The notes: generated by a model from the sequence alone, not told the origin. Positions 24,962 through 36,279 are shown, counted from the first letter of the stretch. The stretch is 64,000 bases of DNA from Helicobacter burdigaliensis (GCF_003670295.1 NZ_QXJG01000003.1:43655-107654); one strand, 5' to 3'. Made by a program: numbers and translations.

Positions 24962-26359
24962 ATGCAAATAAAAATTTATGATAGCATCAAAAAAGAAAAG
25001 GTGGAATTTGTCCCTATTGTAGAGGGGGAAGTGAGATTTTATGTATGCGGACCTACCGTATATGATGATTCGCATTTAGGGCATGCACGCAGTGCTATTG
25101 TATTTGATTTATGGAGAAGACTTTTAAGAGAAAATGGATACAAAGTTATTTTTGCTAAGAACTTTACCGATATTGATGATAAAATTATCAACAAATCGCT
25201 TCAAAGCGGAAAAAGCATTGAAGAAATCACGCAAACCTACACACAAAGATATCTTGATGAAATGCAAGCACTTTTAGTAGAAAGAGCAGATATTGAACCA
25301 AAAGCCACACAAAGTTTGGAAGCAATTTTTACACTTATTGATAAACTTTTATCTAAAGGCTATGCTTATAAAACCCAAAATGGAGATATTTATCTTTCAG
25401 TGCATAAAGATAAGCTTTATGGAAGCTTAAGCGGAAGAATCGCAGAACTAGAAAACCTTAGCAGAATCCAAAACAATGAACAAAAACAAGACAATAAAGA
25501 CTTTGCTATCTGGAAAGGCTATAAAGGCGTAGGTGATATTGGTTACGATTCTCCTTTTGGTAAAGGGCGTCCTGGTTGGCATATTGAATGCTCGGCTATG
25601 ATTGAAAAACATTTAGCCTATAAAGGAGAATATGCAATTGATATTCATGGAGGTGGGGCGGATTTACTCTTCCCTCATCATGAAAATGAAGCTTCACAAA
25701 CCAGATGTGCCAACAATCAAACTCTAGCAAGATATTGGATTCATAATGGATTTGTTACCATTAATGGAGAAAAAATGGCAAAATCTTTGGGGAATAGCTT
25801 TTTTATAAAAGATGCTCTAAAACACTATGATGGGGAGATTTTACGCTTTTATCTTTTAAGCACACATTATAGAGCAGGATTAAATTTTAACGAAGAAGAC
25901 TTGCTTGCCTGCAAAAAGCGTCTTGATAAAATCTATCGCCTAAAAAAACGCCTAGATTCCACAGAAAATACAGAAATATGCCCTAGCTTTAAAGAATCTT
26001 TTTTAGAGGCTTTAAGTGATGATTTAAATATCTCTAAAGCTTTAAGCATAGTAGATGACTTTATCACAAAGGCTAATGAATTTCTTGATACAAAACAAAA
26101 AGACAAACTTCCTCTTATTGTAGGCAATTTAATGCTAATACAAAAACTTTTAGGTATTGGTGGTAAAAATGCAGAAACTTATTTTCAATTAGGGGTTAGT
26201 GAAGAAGAAAAAGCTCAAATTGAAAGCTTAATCCAACAAAGGCTAGAAGCCAAAAAAGCCAAAGATTATCAAAAAGCAGATGCGATACGGCAAGATTTAG
26301 CAAATAGAGGAATCTCTATTATGGATACTCCAAAAGGAAGCGTATGGGAGAAACAATAA
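24962..26359 (+). CDS. cysS: cysteinyl-tRNA synthetase
   Basis: It charges tRNA-Cys. I use ATG 24962, giving 465 residues (MQIKIYDSIKKEKVEF); the in-frame extension upstream covers the promoter. The zinc-ligand Cys29 (CGPTVYD) and HLGH (38-41) form the HIGH region. HIECSAM and HGGGADLLFPHHENE are conserved, and KMAKS (271-275) is the KMSKS loop. The C-terminal anticodon-binding domain ends RQDLANRGISIMDTPKGSVW. A GGAG lies 12 bases upstream. Confidence 0.95.
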   Translation: MQIKIYDSIKKEKVEFVPIVEGEVRFYVCGPTVYDDSHLGHARSAIVFDLWRRLLRENGYKVIFAKNFTDIDDKIINKSLQSGKSIEEITQTYTQRYLDEMQALLVERADIEPKATQSLEAIFTLIDKLLSKGYAYKTQNGDIYLSVHKDKLYGSLSGRIAELENLSRIQNNEQKQDNKDFAIWKGYKGVGDIGYDSPFGKGRPGWHIECSAMIEKHLAYKGEYAIDIHGGGADLLFPHHENEASQTRCANNQTLARYWIHNGFVTINGEKMAKSLGNSFFIKDALKHYDGEILRFYLLSTHYRAGLNFNEEDLLACKKRLDKIYRLKKRLDSTENTEICPSFKESFLEALSDDLNISKALSIVDDFITKANEFLDTKQKDKLPLIVGNLMLIQKLLGIGGKNAETYFQLGVSEEEKAQIESLIQQRLEAKKAKDYQKADAIRQDLANRGISIMDTPKGSVWEKQ

Positions 26360-27105
26360 ATCATCTTAGCCTCATTGCAATTTTTGGTATTGCTTTAATA
26401 GGAAGTTTTGGGCATTGCATTGGGATGTGCGGAGGAATTGTTTTGGCATATTGTGCTAAAATGGGAAAATCACAAAAAAGTAAATTAGAACTTGCTTTTT
26501 TGCATTTACTCTATAATCTTGGACGCATAAGCACCTATATTTTACTAGGAATCTTGGTGGGATTTTTAGGAAAATTATTTGTATTTAACGCATATTTTAA
26601 GGGAATTTTATTTATTTTTGCAGGTGTAATTATGATCTTAGCTGCTCTCTCTCTTTTAGGAAAAATCAAATTTTTAACTCTTATAGAACATTCCTTACAA
26701 GAGCAAAAATGGTATCAAAAAAGCTTCAAAAAATTCCTTGCTTTAAATTCCCCTTTAAGCCTTTATTTTTTAGGTTTTTTAAATGGATTATTGCCTTGTG
26801 GCTTTGTATATGTTTATCTTGCTTATGCTGCAGCCTCCTCCTCTCCATTTATGGGCGGAATTATTATGGGAGTTTTTGGGCTTGGAACAATTCCTGCTTT
26901 ATTTATTATGGGATTTTTAGCAAACTCCCTTTTAAATAACGACAAACTAAGAAAAGTTGCACTCAGGCTCTCTGCACTTGCTATTATTGTGTTTGCTGGT
27001 TTTATGTTGCAAAAAGGATATATGTTTCTAACAAATCCAAATATCACCCATAAAATGCACAATATGGAACACACCCCTAAGGATACCCATGGCAAACTCT
27101 CTTAA
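26344..27105 (+). CDS. TauE/SafE-like (UreH-type) membrane protein
   Basis: A 253-residue inner-membrane protein with six to seven hydrophobic helices. The first helix carries FGHCIGMCGGIVLAYCAKMG; the cysteine/glycine motif GHCxGMCGG is a hallmark of the sulfite-exporter TauE/SafE-like family that includes UreH-type and cytochrome-oxidase-linked proteins. A mirrored GFLNGLLPCGFVYVYLAYA begins the second half. The C-terminal tail is rich in His and Met (THKMHNMEHTPKDTH), which could bind copper or another metal. It overlaps cysS by 16 bases. The transported or handled substrate is unknown. Confidence 0.8.
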   Translation: MGETINHLSLIAIFGIALIGSFGHCIGMCGGIVLAYCAKMGKSQKSKLELAFLHLLYNLGRISTYILLGILVGFLGKLFVFNAYFKGILFIFAGVIMILAALSLLGKIKFLTLIEHSLQEQKWYQKSFKKFLALNSPLSLYFLGFLNGLLPCGFVYVYLAYAAASSSPFMGGIIMGVFGLGTIPALFIMGFLANSLLNNDKLRKVALRLSALAIIVFAGFMLQKGYMFLTNPNITHKMHNMEHTPKDTHGKLS

Positions 27106-27183
27106 AAATTTTCTTAATCCATTTGCTTTATTCTTAAGGCTTTTTAAATTAACATTATCTAAAGATTTTTGTTTGGAGTGTTT

Positions 27184-28212
27184 ATGAAATTAATTCAGCT
27201 TATTCGTCCTTTTTTCTCTTCTGTAATTGTAGGAGTAGAGATTGATAGTAGGCAGTGCAATCTTACGTTAAGATTCTACAAAAAGGGAAAAATCACAAAT
27301 ACAATCCAAAAATCTTATAAAACACTTCCTGGGCAATTTCCCATTCAAGCTGTGAAATTTATCAATAAAACCAAAATAAAACACCCTTTTACCTATATTG
27401 CCACTCTTCCTAGTTCTATTGTGCAAGGAACAATCTACAAAGACGATGAAGAGGGCTTCCATCAATACGGAATCCGCAAGCAAGATATTTATTATGTCAA
27501 AAACTACCATTGGTATGCCTATGTAGGCAAAGATGGTGTTAGCGAAACAAAAAATCGCTTTTTAAAAACAGGGGTAGATTTTATCATTTCTCCTTTTATG
27601 GTGCTCTACTCCCTTAGCAAAGAACTTTTTCAAGAAGGTTGCAAACTCTATGTATTGTTTCAAAAAGCACATATTACTATGATTGTTACCAAACTTGGCA
27701 AAGGTGTTCTTTTTGGTGCTTATTATGTGCTTGAAAGTGAAATTGATAGCCAAATCAACCTTACAAGCAATCCCTTAAAAGTCGGTTTTGATGAACTAGA
27801 AAAGATAGATGTTACGCAAAATTTGCAAGATGAGCTAAATAGTATTGATCCAGTTGATGAGCTAGAAAATTTAGAAGATGATAATCTCATAAAAGAATTA
27901 AAAGGAGAAAGTAAAGAAGAAGAGGGAGAGGGAGAACAAGAAGGAAATTTTGATGATTTCTCCCGCGTAAGTAGTGCTGCAAAATTTATCCAACTTGCAT
28001 TAAATGAGTTTTACACGAATGAAATTTATGAGAGTGAGTTTGTAGATGAAATTGTGATTTTTAACCCTCACAATATCAATGCAGATACACTAAAATATAT
28101 ACAAAATGCAACTATGCTAAATATCAATATTCAAACTTGTGATATTTCAGAAGTCTTAGCGCATTTAGGTTATGAATCTTTTAAACATTTTCAAGCAAAA
28201 GGGTTAGCATGA
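27184..28212 (+). CDS. PilM/GspL-like cytoplasmic platform protein (putative)
   Basis: 342 residues from ATG 27184, chosen because GGAG lies five to six bases before it. The start of the fold, VIVGVEIDSRQCNLTLRFYK, resembles the first strand pair of actin-like PilM/GspL proteins. A strongly acidic segment (about 216-258, Glu/Asp-rich) separates it from a short C-terminal part. There is no ATP-binding motif I can be sure of and no membrane segment. The assignment rests mainly on the two following genes, which have the architecture of PilN and PilO and overlap in ATGA fashion. Similarity by eye is weak, so the function is an inference. Confidence 0.5.
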   Translation: MKLIQLIRPFFSSVIVGVEIDSRQCNLTLRFYKKGKITNTIQKSYKTLPGQFPIQAVKFINKTKIKHPFTYIATLPSSIVQGTIYKDDEEGFHQYGIRKQDIYYVKNYHWYAYVGKDGVSETKNRFLKTGVDFIISPFMVLYSLSKELFQEGCKLYVLFQKAHITMIVTKLGKGVLFGAYYVLESEIDSQINLTSNPLKVGFDELEKIDVTQNLQDELNSIDPVDELENLEDDNLIKELKGESKEEEGEGEQEGNFDDFSRVSSAAKFIQLALNEFYTNEIYESEFVDEIVIFNPHNINADTLKYIQNATMLNINIQTCDISEVLAHLGYESFKHFQAKGLA

Positions 28213-28721
28213 ATTATAGCTTTACACAGCCAAACGCTAAAACACTCTTTAAAAAAGTAACAAAAATTTGGTGGGGTTATATTTTTTTAACTCTTTTTAT
28301 TGTAGTGGGTTTTGTAGCCACCCTAAAAGTGCAAGAATATTTAATGTATTCTAAATTGCAAACTATCTTACAAGAACAAAAAGATGCTATTGCCACAATC
28401 AAAAACTACCAAAATACACTAGAAATAGAACAAAAAAAAGTGGATTTCTCTTCCTATCTTGCTAAACACAATACACTTTTAGAAGAAAGCGTACAAAATC
28501 TCTTTTCTATGATTCCAGAACAAATCACTTTAAGAAAAGTGCAAATGAATAAAGAAGAACTTATCCTCTATGGCACAACACCTTCTAAACAAATCTACAC
28601 TTTCTTATTGGAAGTGCCACTAAGATCAGTTTTTCATCAAAGTAAAGCAGACTTTTATAGATTACCTAATGGTTGGTATAATTTTGTATCTATAAGCAAA
28701 CTAAATAGGGAGCAACAATGA
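28209..28721 (+). CDS. PilN-like inner-membrane protein (putative)
   Basis: 170 residues: a basic cytoplasmic N-terminus, one membrane helix (WWGYIFLTLFIVVGFVATL, about 21-39), a coiled coil (about 50-100), then a small domain with the pattern LFSMIPEQITLRKVQMNKEE, typical of PilN-type ferredoxin-like folds. The ATG overlaps the stop of the upstream gene by four bases, and it overlaps the next gene in the same way. Confidence 0.55.
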   Translation: MNYSFTQPNAKTLFKKVTKIWWGYIFLTLFIVVGFVATLKVQEYLMYSKLQTILQEQKDAIATIKNYQNTLEIEQKKVDFSSYLAKHNTLLEESVQNLFSMIPEQITLRKVQMNKEELILYGTTPSKQIYTFLLEVPLRSVFHQSKADFYRLPNGWYNFVSISKLNREQQ

Positions 28722-29239
28722 AAGCATTTTTTGCACAAATTGATTGGATAAGAAATACTTTCTTTTTTATTTTTTATTTCTTTTTAATTGCAGGGCTTTT
28801 TATAGGAGTTGTGAAGCCCTCTTTAGAAGATTTTCAAAAAAATAATGCAGATTATAGACGCGAAATTTATGTCTTAAAACAAATCAATTCCCAAAAAGAG
28901 AACGCACACAAAACACTTCTAGCTTTTCAAGAAACCCATAAAAATGTCTTAAGCACTTTTAAAAACAAGCCTACAAAAGAGTATATAAAGCAACAACTTT
29001 CTTCTATCTTCACTCAAGTAGATGTGGTAGAAGATGGAAAACCTACTTTAGAAAACTCCTATAAAATGCAAAAATTTATCGTTAGCGGAAGATTAAAAGA
29101 TATTAACACACTCTATGCGTCTTTAAAACAAGTCTCACAAATTCAAGGTATGCTACGCTTTTCTTTTCCCATTCACATTGAAGAAGACAATGGAGTTTTA
29201 ATACTTTCTTATAGAATAAATGCATACTATCAAGAATAA
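28718..29239 (+). CDS. PilO-like inner-membrane protein (putative)
   Basis: 173 residues: a membrane helix (FFFIFYFFLIAGLFIGVV, about 16-33), a periplasmic coiled coil (about 40-80), and a C-terminal domain KMQKFIVSGRLKDINTLYA that fits a PilO-like ferredoxin fold. With the two preceding genes it forms an overlapping three-gene set matching the PilM-PilN-PilO inner-membrane platform of type IV pilus or type II secretion machines. No pilin, ATPase or secretin gene is in the window. Confidence 0.55.
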   Translation: MKAFFAQIDWIRNTFFFIFYFFLIAGLFIGVVKPSLEDFQKNNADYRREIYVLKQINSQKENAHKTLLAFQETHKNVLSTFKNKPTKEYIKQQLSSIFTQVDVVEDGKPTLENSYKMQKFIVSGRLKDINTLYASLKQVSQIQGMLRFSFPIHIEEDNGVLILSYRINAYYQE

Positions 29240-29259
29240 TTTATCAACAAGGAAAAATA

Positions 29260-29651
29260 ATGAAAACTAATCTTAAATACTTGCTACTCTCTTTAGCTTA
29301 TATCCCATTTTTACTCAATGCTGGAGAGCTATGCGATCAAAAAACCAAAATTATTCAAGAAAAAATCAAGCTTTTAGAATCCTATCCAAACACACAAAAT
29401 AAAATTGAAGGCTTAAAAATCGCATTACAAAAGCACAAAAGATTCTGCACAGATGAAAAAATCATCTATGAAGCAAAATCAAAAGTTGCAAAGCTAGATC
29501 AAAAAATCAAAGAAAAAGAAGAAGATAAAAAAGAGGCAGAATTTAAAGGCAAAAGTAGCAAAGTTGCAAAATTAGAGCAAAAAATCAAAGAGTTAGAAGA
29601 AGAAAGAGAAATTGAAATTTTATTTTTAAATAGTTTAGAAAAAGGAAAAAA

Positions 29652-29655
<4 letters not shown>
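29260..29655 (+). CDS. DUF1090-like periplasmic coiled-coil protein
   Basis: 131 residues with a signal peptide (LKYLLLSLAYIPFLLNA). The mature protein is short and Lys/Glu-rich, with two cysteines near its start (GELCDQKT and KRFCTDEK), as in the DUF1090 (YqjC-like) family. The second half contains a duplicated heptad block, SKVAKLDQKIKEKEE then SKVAKLEQKIKELEE, a coiled coil. The function of the family is unknown. It lies 20 bases after the PilO-like gene and overlaps tpiA by four bases. Confidence 0.65.
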
Positions 29656-31185
<1,530 letters not shown>

Positions 31186-31194
31186 GGATAGATT

Positions 31195-31461
31195 TTGGAA
31201 GCACAACTTATGAATCTAGCGATTGAAACTTATAAAATCACGCTTATTTTGTCGCTTCCTATGCTTCTTGTTGGTTTGGTGGTGGGTTTGCTTATTAGTA
31301 TTTTTCAAGCCACCACACAAATTAATGAAATGACATTAACTTTCGTGCCTAAAATCCTAGCAGTAATTGTTGTGATTATTTTTACAATGCCTTGGATGCT
31401 TAATATGCTTATGGATTTTACTATACGCATTTTTGATATGATGCCTACCTTTATTTTTTAA
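31195..31461 (+). CDS. fliQ: flagellar export apparatus protein FliQ
   Basis: FliQ is part of the export gate in the flagellar base. The 88-residue product has two long membrane helices and the family pattern MNLAIETYKITLILSLPMLL and LLISIFQATTQINEMTLTF. I keep the TTG at 31195 as start because AAGGA lies eight bases before it and the MEAQLMNLA N-terminus fits Helicobacter FliQ; ATG 31210 is the alternative. The stop is directly followed by the murB ATG. Confidence 0.94.
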   Translation: MEAQLMNLAIETYKITLILSLPMLLVGLVVGLLISIFQATTQINEMTLTFVPKILAVIVVIIFTMPWMLNMLMDFTIRIFDMMPTFIF

Positions 31462-32283
31462 ATGCAAAAAAAGCTTATTAATTTTAAAACCTACTCTAGC
31501 ATAAAAGTAGGCGGTATCTGTGAAGTTTGCGAGATTTCTAGCCCACAAGATTATTACAATCTTTTACAAAATGGCACTCCTTTAAATATCATTGGCAAAG
31601 CAAACAACCTCCTTGTTGCACCTAATGCTAAGAATCTTATTGTTTTAAGCAAGGATTTTGATTATATTAAAGATTGTGGTGCATTTTTAGAAGTGGGTGC
31701 ATTAACCCCTAGTGGCAAGCTTTTTTCTTATGCCAAAAAGCATAATTTAGCTGGTTTTGAGTTCTTGCGCGGGCTTCCAGGGTGCATAGGAGGCATTATC
31801 AAAATGAATGCGGGTTTAAAAAAATACGAGATTAAATCTAGTTTGCTTGGTATTTTATGCTTAAAAAATAGCTCTGAGCTAGAATTTATAAAGAGTGAGG
31901 AGCTAACTTTGGGCTATCGCACAAGCAACATCAACACACTCATTTTTGCAGGTATCTTCAAAAAAGATAAAGGTTTTAATGATAGCCTACCTCCCCTTTT
32001 TACCTCTATGCGTGAAAATCAACCTAGTGAGCCTAGTTTTGGAAGTTGTTTTAAGAATCCAAAAAATAATTATGCGGGTTTTTTGATTGAAAGCGTGGGG
32101 CTAAAAGGACAAAGATTTGGCAAAAACAAATCTTTAATGTTTAGCCAAAAGCACGCAAATTTTTTAGTAAATCTTGGAGATTCTGAGTTTTTTGAAGTTT
32201 TAGAACTTATAGAACTTGCAAAAAAACGCGTCTTTGAAAGACACAATCTTCTCTTAGAAGAAGAAGTGCAAATCTTTACCTAA
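31462..32283 (+). CDS. murB: UDP-N-acetylenolpyruvoylglucosamine reductase
   Basis: MurB makes UDP-N-acetylmuramate using FAD and NADPH. The 273-residue product shows IIGKANNLLVAPNAK (FAD binding), EFLRGLPGCIGGIIKMNAG, the catalytic Ser in EPSFGSCFKNP, and a C-terminal Glu region. It starts on the base after the fliQ stop and ends tail-to-tail with amtB, overlapping by four bases. fliQ-murB is the order seen in H. pylori. Confidence 0.94.
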   Translation: MQKKLINFKTYSSIKVGGICEVCEISSPQDYYNLLQNGTPLNIIGKANNLLVAPNAKNLIVLSKDFDYIKDCGAFLEVGALTPSGKLFSYAKKHNLAGFEFLRGLPGCIGGIIKMNAGLKKYEIKSSLLGILCLKNSSELEFIKSEELTLGYRTSNINTLIFAGIFKKDKGFNDSLPPLFTSMRENQPSEPSFGSCFKNPKNNYAGFLIESVGLKGQRFGKNKSLMFSQKHANFLVNLGDSEFFEVLELIELAKKRVFERHNLLLEEEVQIFT

Positions 32284-33557
32284 CGATAAGCTTTCTCTCC
32301 ATGAAGTGCTTGATCTAGCCCATTTTCTTCCTCGCTATCTTCTACCCTTAATGTCGTATAAAAACTTATTATTTTTAAAATCACAAAACTTGCACACAAA
32401 GAGAGTGAAAAACAAGCTACAACTGCTATAATTTGTGCCCCCAAAAGACTAAAATCTCCACTATAAAAAAGCCCATCTTTTAAGCCTTCTTGTGCGATGA
32501 TTCCATTTACTTCACTTGTAGCAAACAATCCAGTCGCAATTCCTCCCCAAATACCTCCAACCCCATGCAAACCAAAAGCATCTAGCGTATCATCATAGCC
32601 CATTTTTGCCTTTAATGTGCTAATTGCAAAAAAGCAAATCGGAGAAGCCAAAAAACCTATTAAAAGTGCGCTAATAGCACTCACATACCCACAAGCAGGA
32701 GTGATAGCTACAAGCCCTGCAATAATCCCTGTAAGACTACCTAAAAGTGTTGGTTTTCCAAACTTTACCCATTCTATCATAACCCATGATAACACCGCCC
32801 CAACGACAGCTAGATTGCTATTAATAAAAGCATTTACTGCTACCATATTGACACTTAAAGCACTTCCTGTGTTAAATCCAAGCCAGCCAAGCCACAAAAA
32901 TACAGCCCCTATAAAAGATAAAGGAAGACTATGAGGCAAAATACCTCTTGCGCTCTTTCTTTTGCCCACCATAACAGCCCCTACAAGCCCAGCAACACCT
33001 GCTGCAATATGCACAACACCTCCACCTGCAAAATCAAGTGAGCCTATTTTCATAAGCCAACCACTCCCCCAAACCCAATGCGCTAACACATCATAAACAA
33101 AAATACTCCAAAATAAAACAAAAATCAAAAGAACCCCAAAACGCATTCTCTCTACAAACGCACCTGTAATAATTGCTGAACCAATAATTGCAAAAAGCAT
33201 TTGAAAAAACATAAAAAGCTTCTGTGGCACACCTCCTACAAAGCCCCCATCAACCCCTAATGCAAAAATATATTCTAACCCTCCAATCAATCCATAATTA
33301 TCCTCACCAAAAGCTAGAGTGTAGCCAAGCACAATCCACTGCAAAGCAACTAAAGAAAAAACAACAATACATACAATTAATGTATTTAACACATTGATTT
33401 TTCTAACCATACCTCCATAAAATAGCCCCAAAGCAGGAGTCATCAAAATAACTAACAAAGAAGAAAAAATCAAAAATACCGTATCACTACTAGAAAACTC
33501 TCCACCACTAGCAAATACAACATTACACAAGCACAAAAAAATAAATAAAAATTTCAT
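32280..33557 (-). CDS. amtB: ammonium transporter
   Basis: Amt proteins are trimeric membrane channels for ammonia/ammonium. The 425-residue product has a signal-like N-terminus (FLFIFLCLCNVVFAS) followed by eleven helices. Hallmarks are ALGLFYGGMVRKINVLNTL, FAGGGVVHIAAGVAGLVGA with the pore His, and DDTLDAFGLHGVGGIWGG with the second pore His. It lies 16 bases after glnK, whose product is expected to plug the channel when nitrogen is plentiful. Confidence 0.96.
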   Translation of the reverse strand: MKFLFIFLCLCNVVFASGGEFSSSDTVFLIFSSLLVILMTPALGLFYGGMVRKINVLNTLIVCIVVFSLVALQWIVLGYTLAFGEDNYGLIGGLEYIFALGVDGGFVGGVPQKLFMFFQMLFAIIGSAIITGAFVERMRFGVLLIFVLFWSIFVYDVLAHWVWGSGWLMKIGSLDFAGGGVVHIAAGVAGLVGAVMVGKRKSARGILPHSLPLSFIGAVFLWLGWLGFNTGSALSVNMVAVNAFINSNLAVVGAVLSWVMIEWVKFGKPTLLGSLTGIIAGLVAITPACGYVSAISALLIGFLASPICFFAISTLKAKMGYDDTLDAFGLHGVGGIWGGIATGLFATSEVNGIIAQEGLKDGLFYSGDFSLLGAQIIAVVACFSLSLCASFVILKIISFYTTLRVEDSEEENGLDQALHGEKAYR

Positions 33558-33573
33558 TATTTTCCCTTAAAAA

Positions 33574-33921
33574 CTAAATTGCATCTTCCCCTTCTTCACC
33601 AGTGCGAATGCGTATCACATTTAAAACAGGAAGCACTATAATTTTCCCATCACCCATTTTTCCGGTGTTAAGACATTTTTTGGCAATTTCAATCACAAGC
33701 TCTAACATACTCTCTTTAGTAAGTATTTCTACCTTAACTTTAGGGATTAAATCAATCGTAGTTTCACTCCCACGATAAATTTCCACCTTACCCTTTTGAT
33801 TACCCGCACCCATTACATTACTCACACTCATTCCTTTAATCCCTCTTGCATAAAGGGATTCCTTTAAAAGATTTAATTTTTCAGAACGCGTGATAATTTC
33901 AACTTTATAGATATTTTCCAT
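33574..33921 (-). CDS. glnK: P-II nitrogen regulatory protein (GlnK type)
   Basis: P-II proteins sense ATP/ADP and 2-oxoglutarate and control targets such as AmtB. The 115-residue product has the conserved GIKGMSVSNVMGAG, the T-loop KGKVEIYRGSETTIDLIPKVK, and the B-loop TGKMGDGKIIVLPV. The T-loop tyrosine that GlnD uridylylates in E. coli (Tyr51) is replaced by Thr54; the other loop tyrosine (Tyr49 here) is kept. Control is therefore probably by ligands alone. AGGAGAGCT precedes the ATG and a TATAAT box lies at 33966-33971. Confidence 0.94.
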   Translation of the reverse strand: MENIYKVEIITRSEKLNLLKESLYARGIKGMSVSNVMGAGNQKGKVEIYRGSETTIDLIPKVKVEILTKESMLELVIEIAKKCLNTGKMGDGKIIVLPVLNVIRIRTGEEGEDAI

Positions 33922-33965
33922 AGCTCTCCTTTATGAAATTTTAGATACAATGCTTTATTTTTAAA

Positions 33966-33971
33966 ATTATA
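33966..33971 (-). promoter_or_regulatory. -10 box of glnK-amtB
   Basis: TATAAT on the minus strand, about 45 bases before the glnK ATG. No sigma-54-type element is evident here, unlike the enterobacterial glnK promoter. Confidence 0.5.
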
Positions 33972-34075
33972 CAAAATAAAACTTAAATTATAAAATTAAT
34001 TTAAAATTTTAAGAATAATTTTATTAAAAAATTTTGCTAAAATAATAGCCTTTAAAAAAGCTTTTGGAGAATCTT

Positions 34076-35071
34076 TTGGTAAAAGTGGCAAATATCACTG
34101 AATTTCTTTCTTTAGAACCTTCTTTTATAATAGATGTAAGATCTCCTAGAGAGTTTGCTTATTCTCATATTCCAAACGCCCTAAATTACCCTGTTTTAAA
34201 AGATAGCGAGTATGAGAAAATCGGCACAATTTATAAGCAAAACTCCTTTAATGCAAAAGCTATGGGAGCAAGTTTTGTGTGTCAAAATATCGCGAACCAT
34301 CTTCTAGAGCTAAAAGACATCTTAAGCCCTGCTAAGCCTTTTGGCATATATTGTGCTAGAGGGGGTATGCGAAGTCATTCATTTTATGAAGTGTTAAAAA
34401 AAATAGGTTATCAAGTCATCTTACTAGAGGGGGGCTATAAGGCTTATCGCACTGAGGTTTTAAAATATCTTAACACCCCTTTAAAACATCGCTTCATCAC
34501 ACTCATAGGACAAACTGGCTGTGGAAAAAGCGAGATTATTCATTCTTTTGCTAATTCTCTTGATATTGAGAGCTTAGCAAGGCATTTTGGTTCTAGTTTT
34601 GGTGGAGTTTTAGGAGCACAACCTAGTATGAAATACTTCTATGATTTACTTTTTATGCACTTAAGAAAACTAGAAAATGCACCCTTTGTGCTAGTTGAGG
34701 GTGAGAGTAAAAAGCTAGGAAGTTTGATTTTGCCCTCTTTGCTTTATGAAACCTACCATAAAGCAGAAAAGATTCTCATCCTCTCTCCATTAGAAGATAG
34801 GATAAAGCGTATCATCGCACAATATGGTAAAATTAGCAAAGAGTTTTTTGAAACTTCTATGCAAAAAATAGCACCTTTTATGAAAAAAAATTTTTGGGAA
34901 GAAGCAAAAAGTGCATTTTATGCTAAAAATCTAGAAAAAGTTGCAGAAATTTTACTTTTAGAATACTATGATAAGGTTTATAAAAAAGATAGTTTTTCAC
35001 ACAGCATTATGCACACAAACATACAAAATACACTGCAAGAAATACAAGATTTTGCAAATACTTTAAAATAA
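34076..35071 (+). CDS. mnmH: tRNA 2-selenouridine synthase
   Basis: MnmH (SelU, YbbB) replaces sulfur by selenium in 2-thiouridine at the tRNA wobble base. The N-terminal rhodanese domain begins [18 protein letters not shown] and has the catalytic Cys in [16 protein letters not shown]-loop domain follows ([16 protein letters not shown], then VEGESKKLG). I use TTG 34076 (331 residues) because GGAG is six bases upstream; the in-frame TTG at 34064 would overlap that site. Its presence implies that selenophosphate is available in the organism. Confidence 0.88.
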   Translation: MVKVANITEFLSLEPSFIIDVRSPREFAYSHIPNALNYPVLKDSEYEKIGTIYKQNSFNAKAMGASFVCQNIANHLLELKDILSPAKPFGIYCARGGMRSHSFYEVLKKIGYQVILLEGGYKAYRTEVLKYLNTPLKHRFITLIGQTGCGKSEIIHSFANSLDIESLARHFGSSFGGVLGAQPSMKYFYDLLFMHLRKLENAPFVLVEGESKKLGSLILPSLLYETYHKAEKILILSPLEDRIKRIIAQYGKISKEFFETSMQKIAPFMKKNFWEEAKSAFYAKNLEKVAEILLLEYYDKVYKKDSFSHSIMHTNIQNTLQEIQDFANTLK

Positions 35072-35081
35072 AGGAATACTT

Positions 35082-36176
35082 TTGGATAATTATGAATATA
35101 GCAAACTTTTAAAAGAACTTGAAATTAAAATTGATAATATTACAAAAATTATGCAACCTAGCAAACTACAAGCTAGATTTGAAGAAATAGAAAAAAAGGA
35201 GCAAGAAAAAGAATTCTGGGAAGATGCTAAAAAAGCAGCCGAACTGCAAAAAGAAAAAAAACGCATTGAAAGGCAGCTTAGCAAATACAATTCCGCTAAA
35301 AATGCACTAGAAGATGCTAAAGAGCTTTTTGAAATCTCTCAAGATGATGAAGAAACCCTTACTTTATTATTTGAAGAAGCGGGGGTTTTAGAACATGAGA
35401 TTAGAAGCGCAGAAATTGAAGTTATGCTAAAGGGTGAGCTTGATTCAAATAATGCGATTTTTACTATAACGCCCGGTGCGGGTGGGACAGAATCGCAAGA
35501 TTGGGCTAGCATACTTTATCGTATGTATTTGCGTTGGGCTGAGCGTAGAGGGTTTAAAGTAGAGCTTTTAGATTATCAAGAGGGCGATGAAGCAGGAATT
35601 AAAGATGCAAGCTTTATCATCAAAGGCGAAAATGCCTATGGATATGCTAAGGTGGAAAATGGGATTCACCGCCTTGTTAGAATCTCGCCTTTTGATTCAA
35701 ATGCTAACCGCCACACAAGCTTTGCTTCTGTAATGGTAACTCCTGAAGTGGATGATAATATTGATATAGAAATAGAAGAAAAAGATTTGCGTATTGATAC
35801 TTATAGAGCTTCAGGAGCAGGAGGACAACATGTCAATAAAACAGAATCTGCTATTCGTATCACTCACGCTCCAACAGGAATTGTCGTGCAATGCCAAAAT
35901 GATAGAAGCCAACACAAAAACAAAGCCACCGCCTTAAAAATGCTAAAATCAAAGCTCTATGAGCTAGAACGACAAAAAAGAGATGAGCAAAATTCCGTCC
36001 AAGAAAAAAGCGAGATTGGCTGGGGACATCAGATTAGAAGCTATGTGCTAACCCCCTACCAACAAGTTAAAGATTTACGCTCTAACCTAGCTTATACAAA
36101 TGTAAATGATATTTTAGATGGCGATATTGATGCGATTTTAGAGGGAGTTTTAATCCATATAAATTCTGCCACATAA
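35082..36176 (+). CDS. prfB: peptide chain release factor 2
   Basis: RF2 releases proteins at UGA and UAA codons. The 364-residue product has the SPF stop-codon recognition motif ([14 protein letters not shown]) and the catalytic GGQ ([13 protein letters not shown]). The gene is one continuous frame; the programmed +1 frameshift (CUUUGA) used by many bacteria to autoregulate prfB is absent, as in other epsilonproteobacteria. The start is TTG 35082 with AAGGA seven bases upstream and no nearby in-frame ATG. Confidence 0.95.
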   Translation: MDNYEYSKLLKELEIKIDNITKIMQPSKLQARFEEIEKKEQEKEFWEDAKKAAELQKEKKRIERQLSKYNSAKNALEDAKELFEISQDDEETLTLLFEEAGVLEHEIRSAEIEVMLKGELDSNNAIFTITPGAGGTESQDWASILYRMYLRWAERRGFKVELLDYQEGDEAGIKDASFIIKGENAYGYAKVENGIHRLVRISPFDSNANRHTSFASVMVTPEVDDNIDIEIEEKDLRIDTYRASGAGGQHVNKTESAIRITHAPTGIVVQCQNDRSQHKNKATALKMLKSKLYELERQKRDEQNSVQEKSEIGWGHQIRSYVLTPYQQVKDLRSNLAYTNVNDILDGDIDAILEGVLIHINSAT

Positions 36177-36279
36177 CCCCCCTCTCCTCCCCTAAAAACA
36201 ACATTTTAATAATCCTTAACAAAGCAATAAAATTTACGCCACCCCCCATAAAAGCAATTTTAAATCTTTTACATAAATC

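Noticed and set aside
35082..35200. Programmed +1 frameshift in prfB
   Set aside because: The gene is one continuous frame and no CTTTGA shift site with an internal stop is present.
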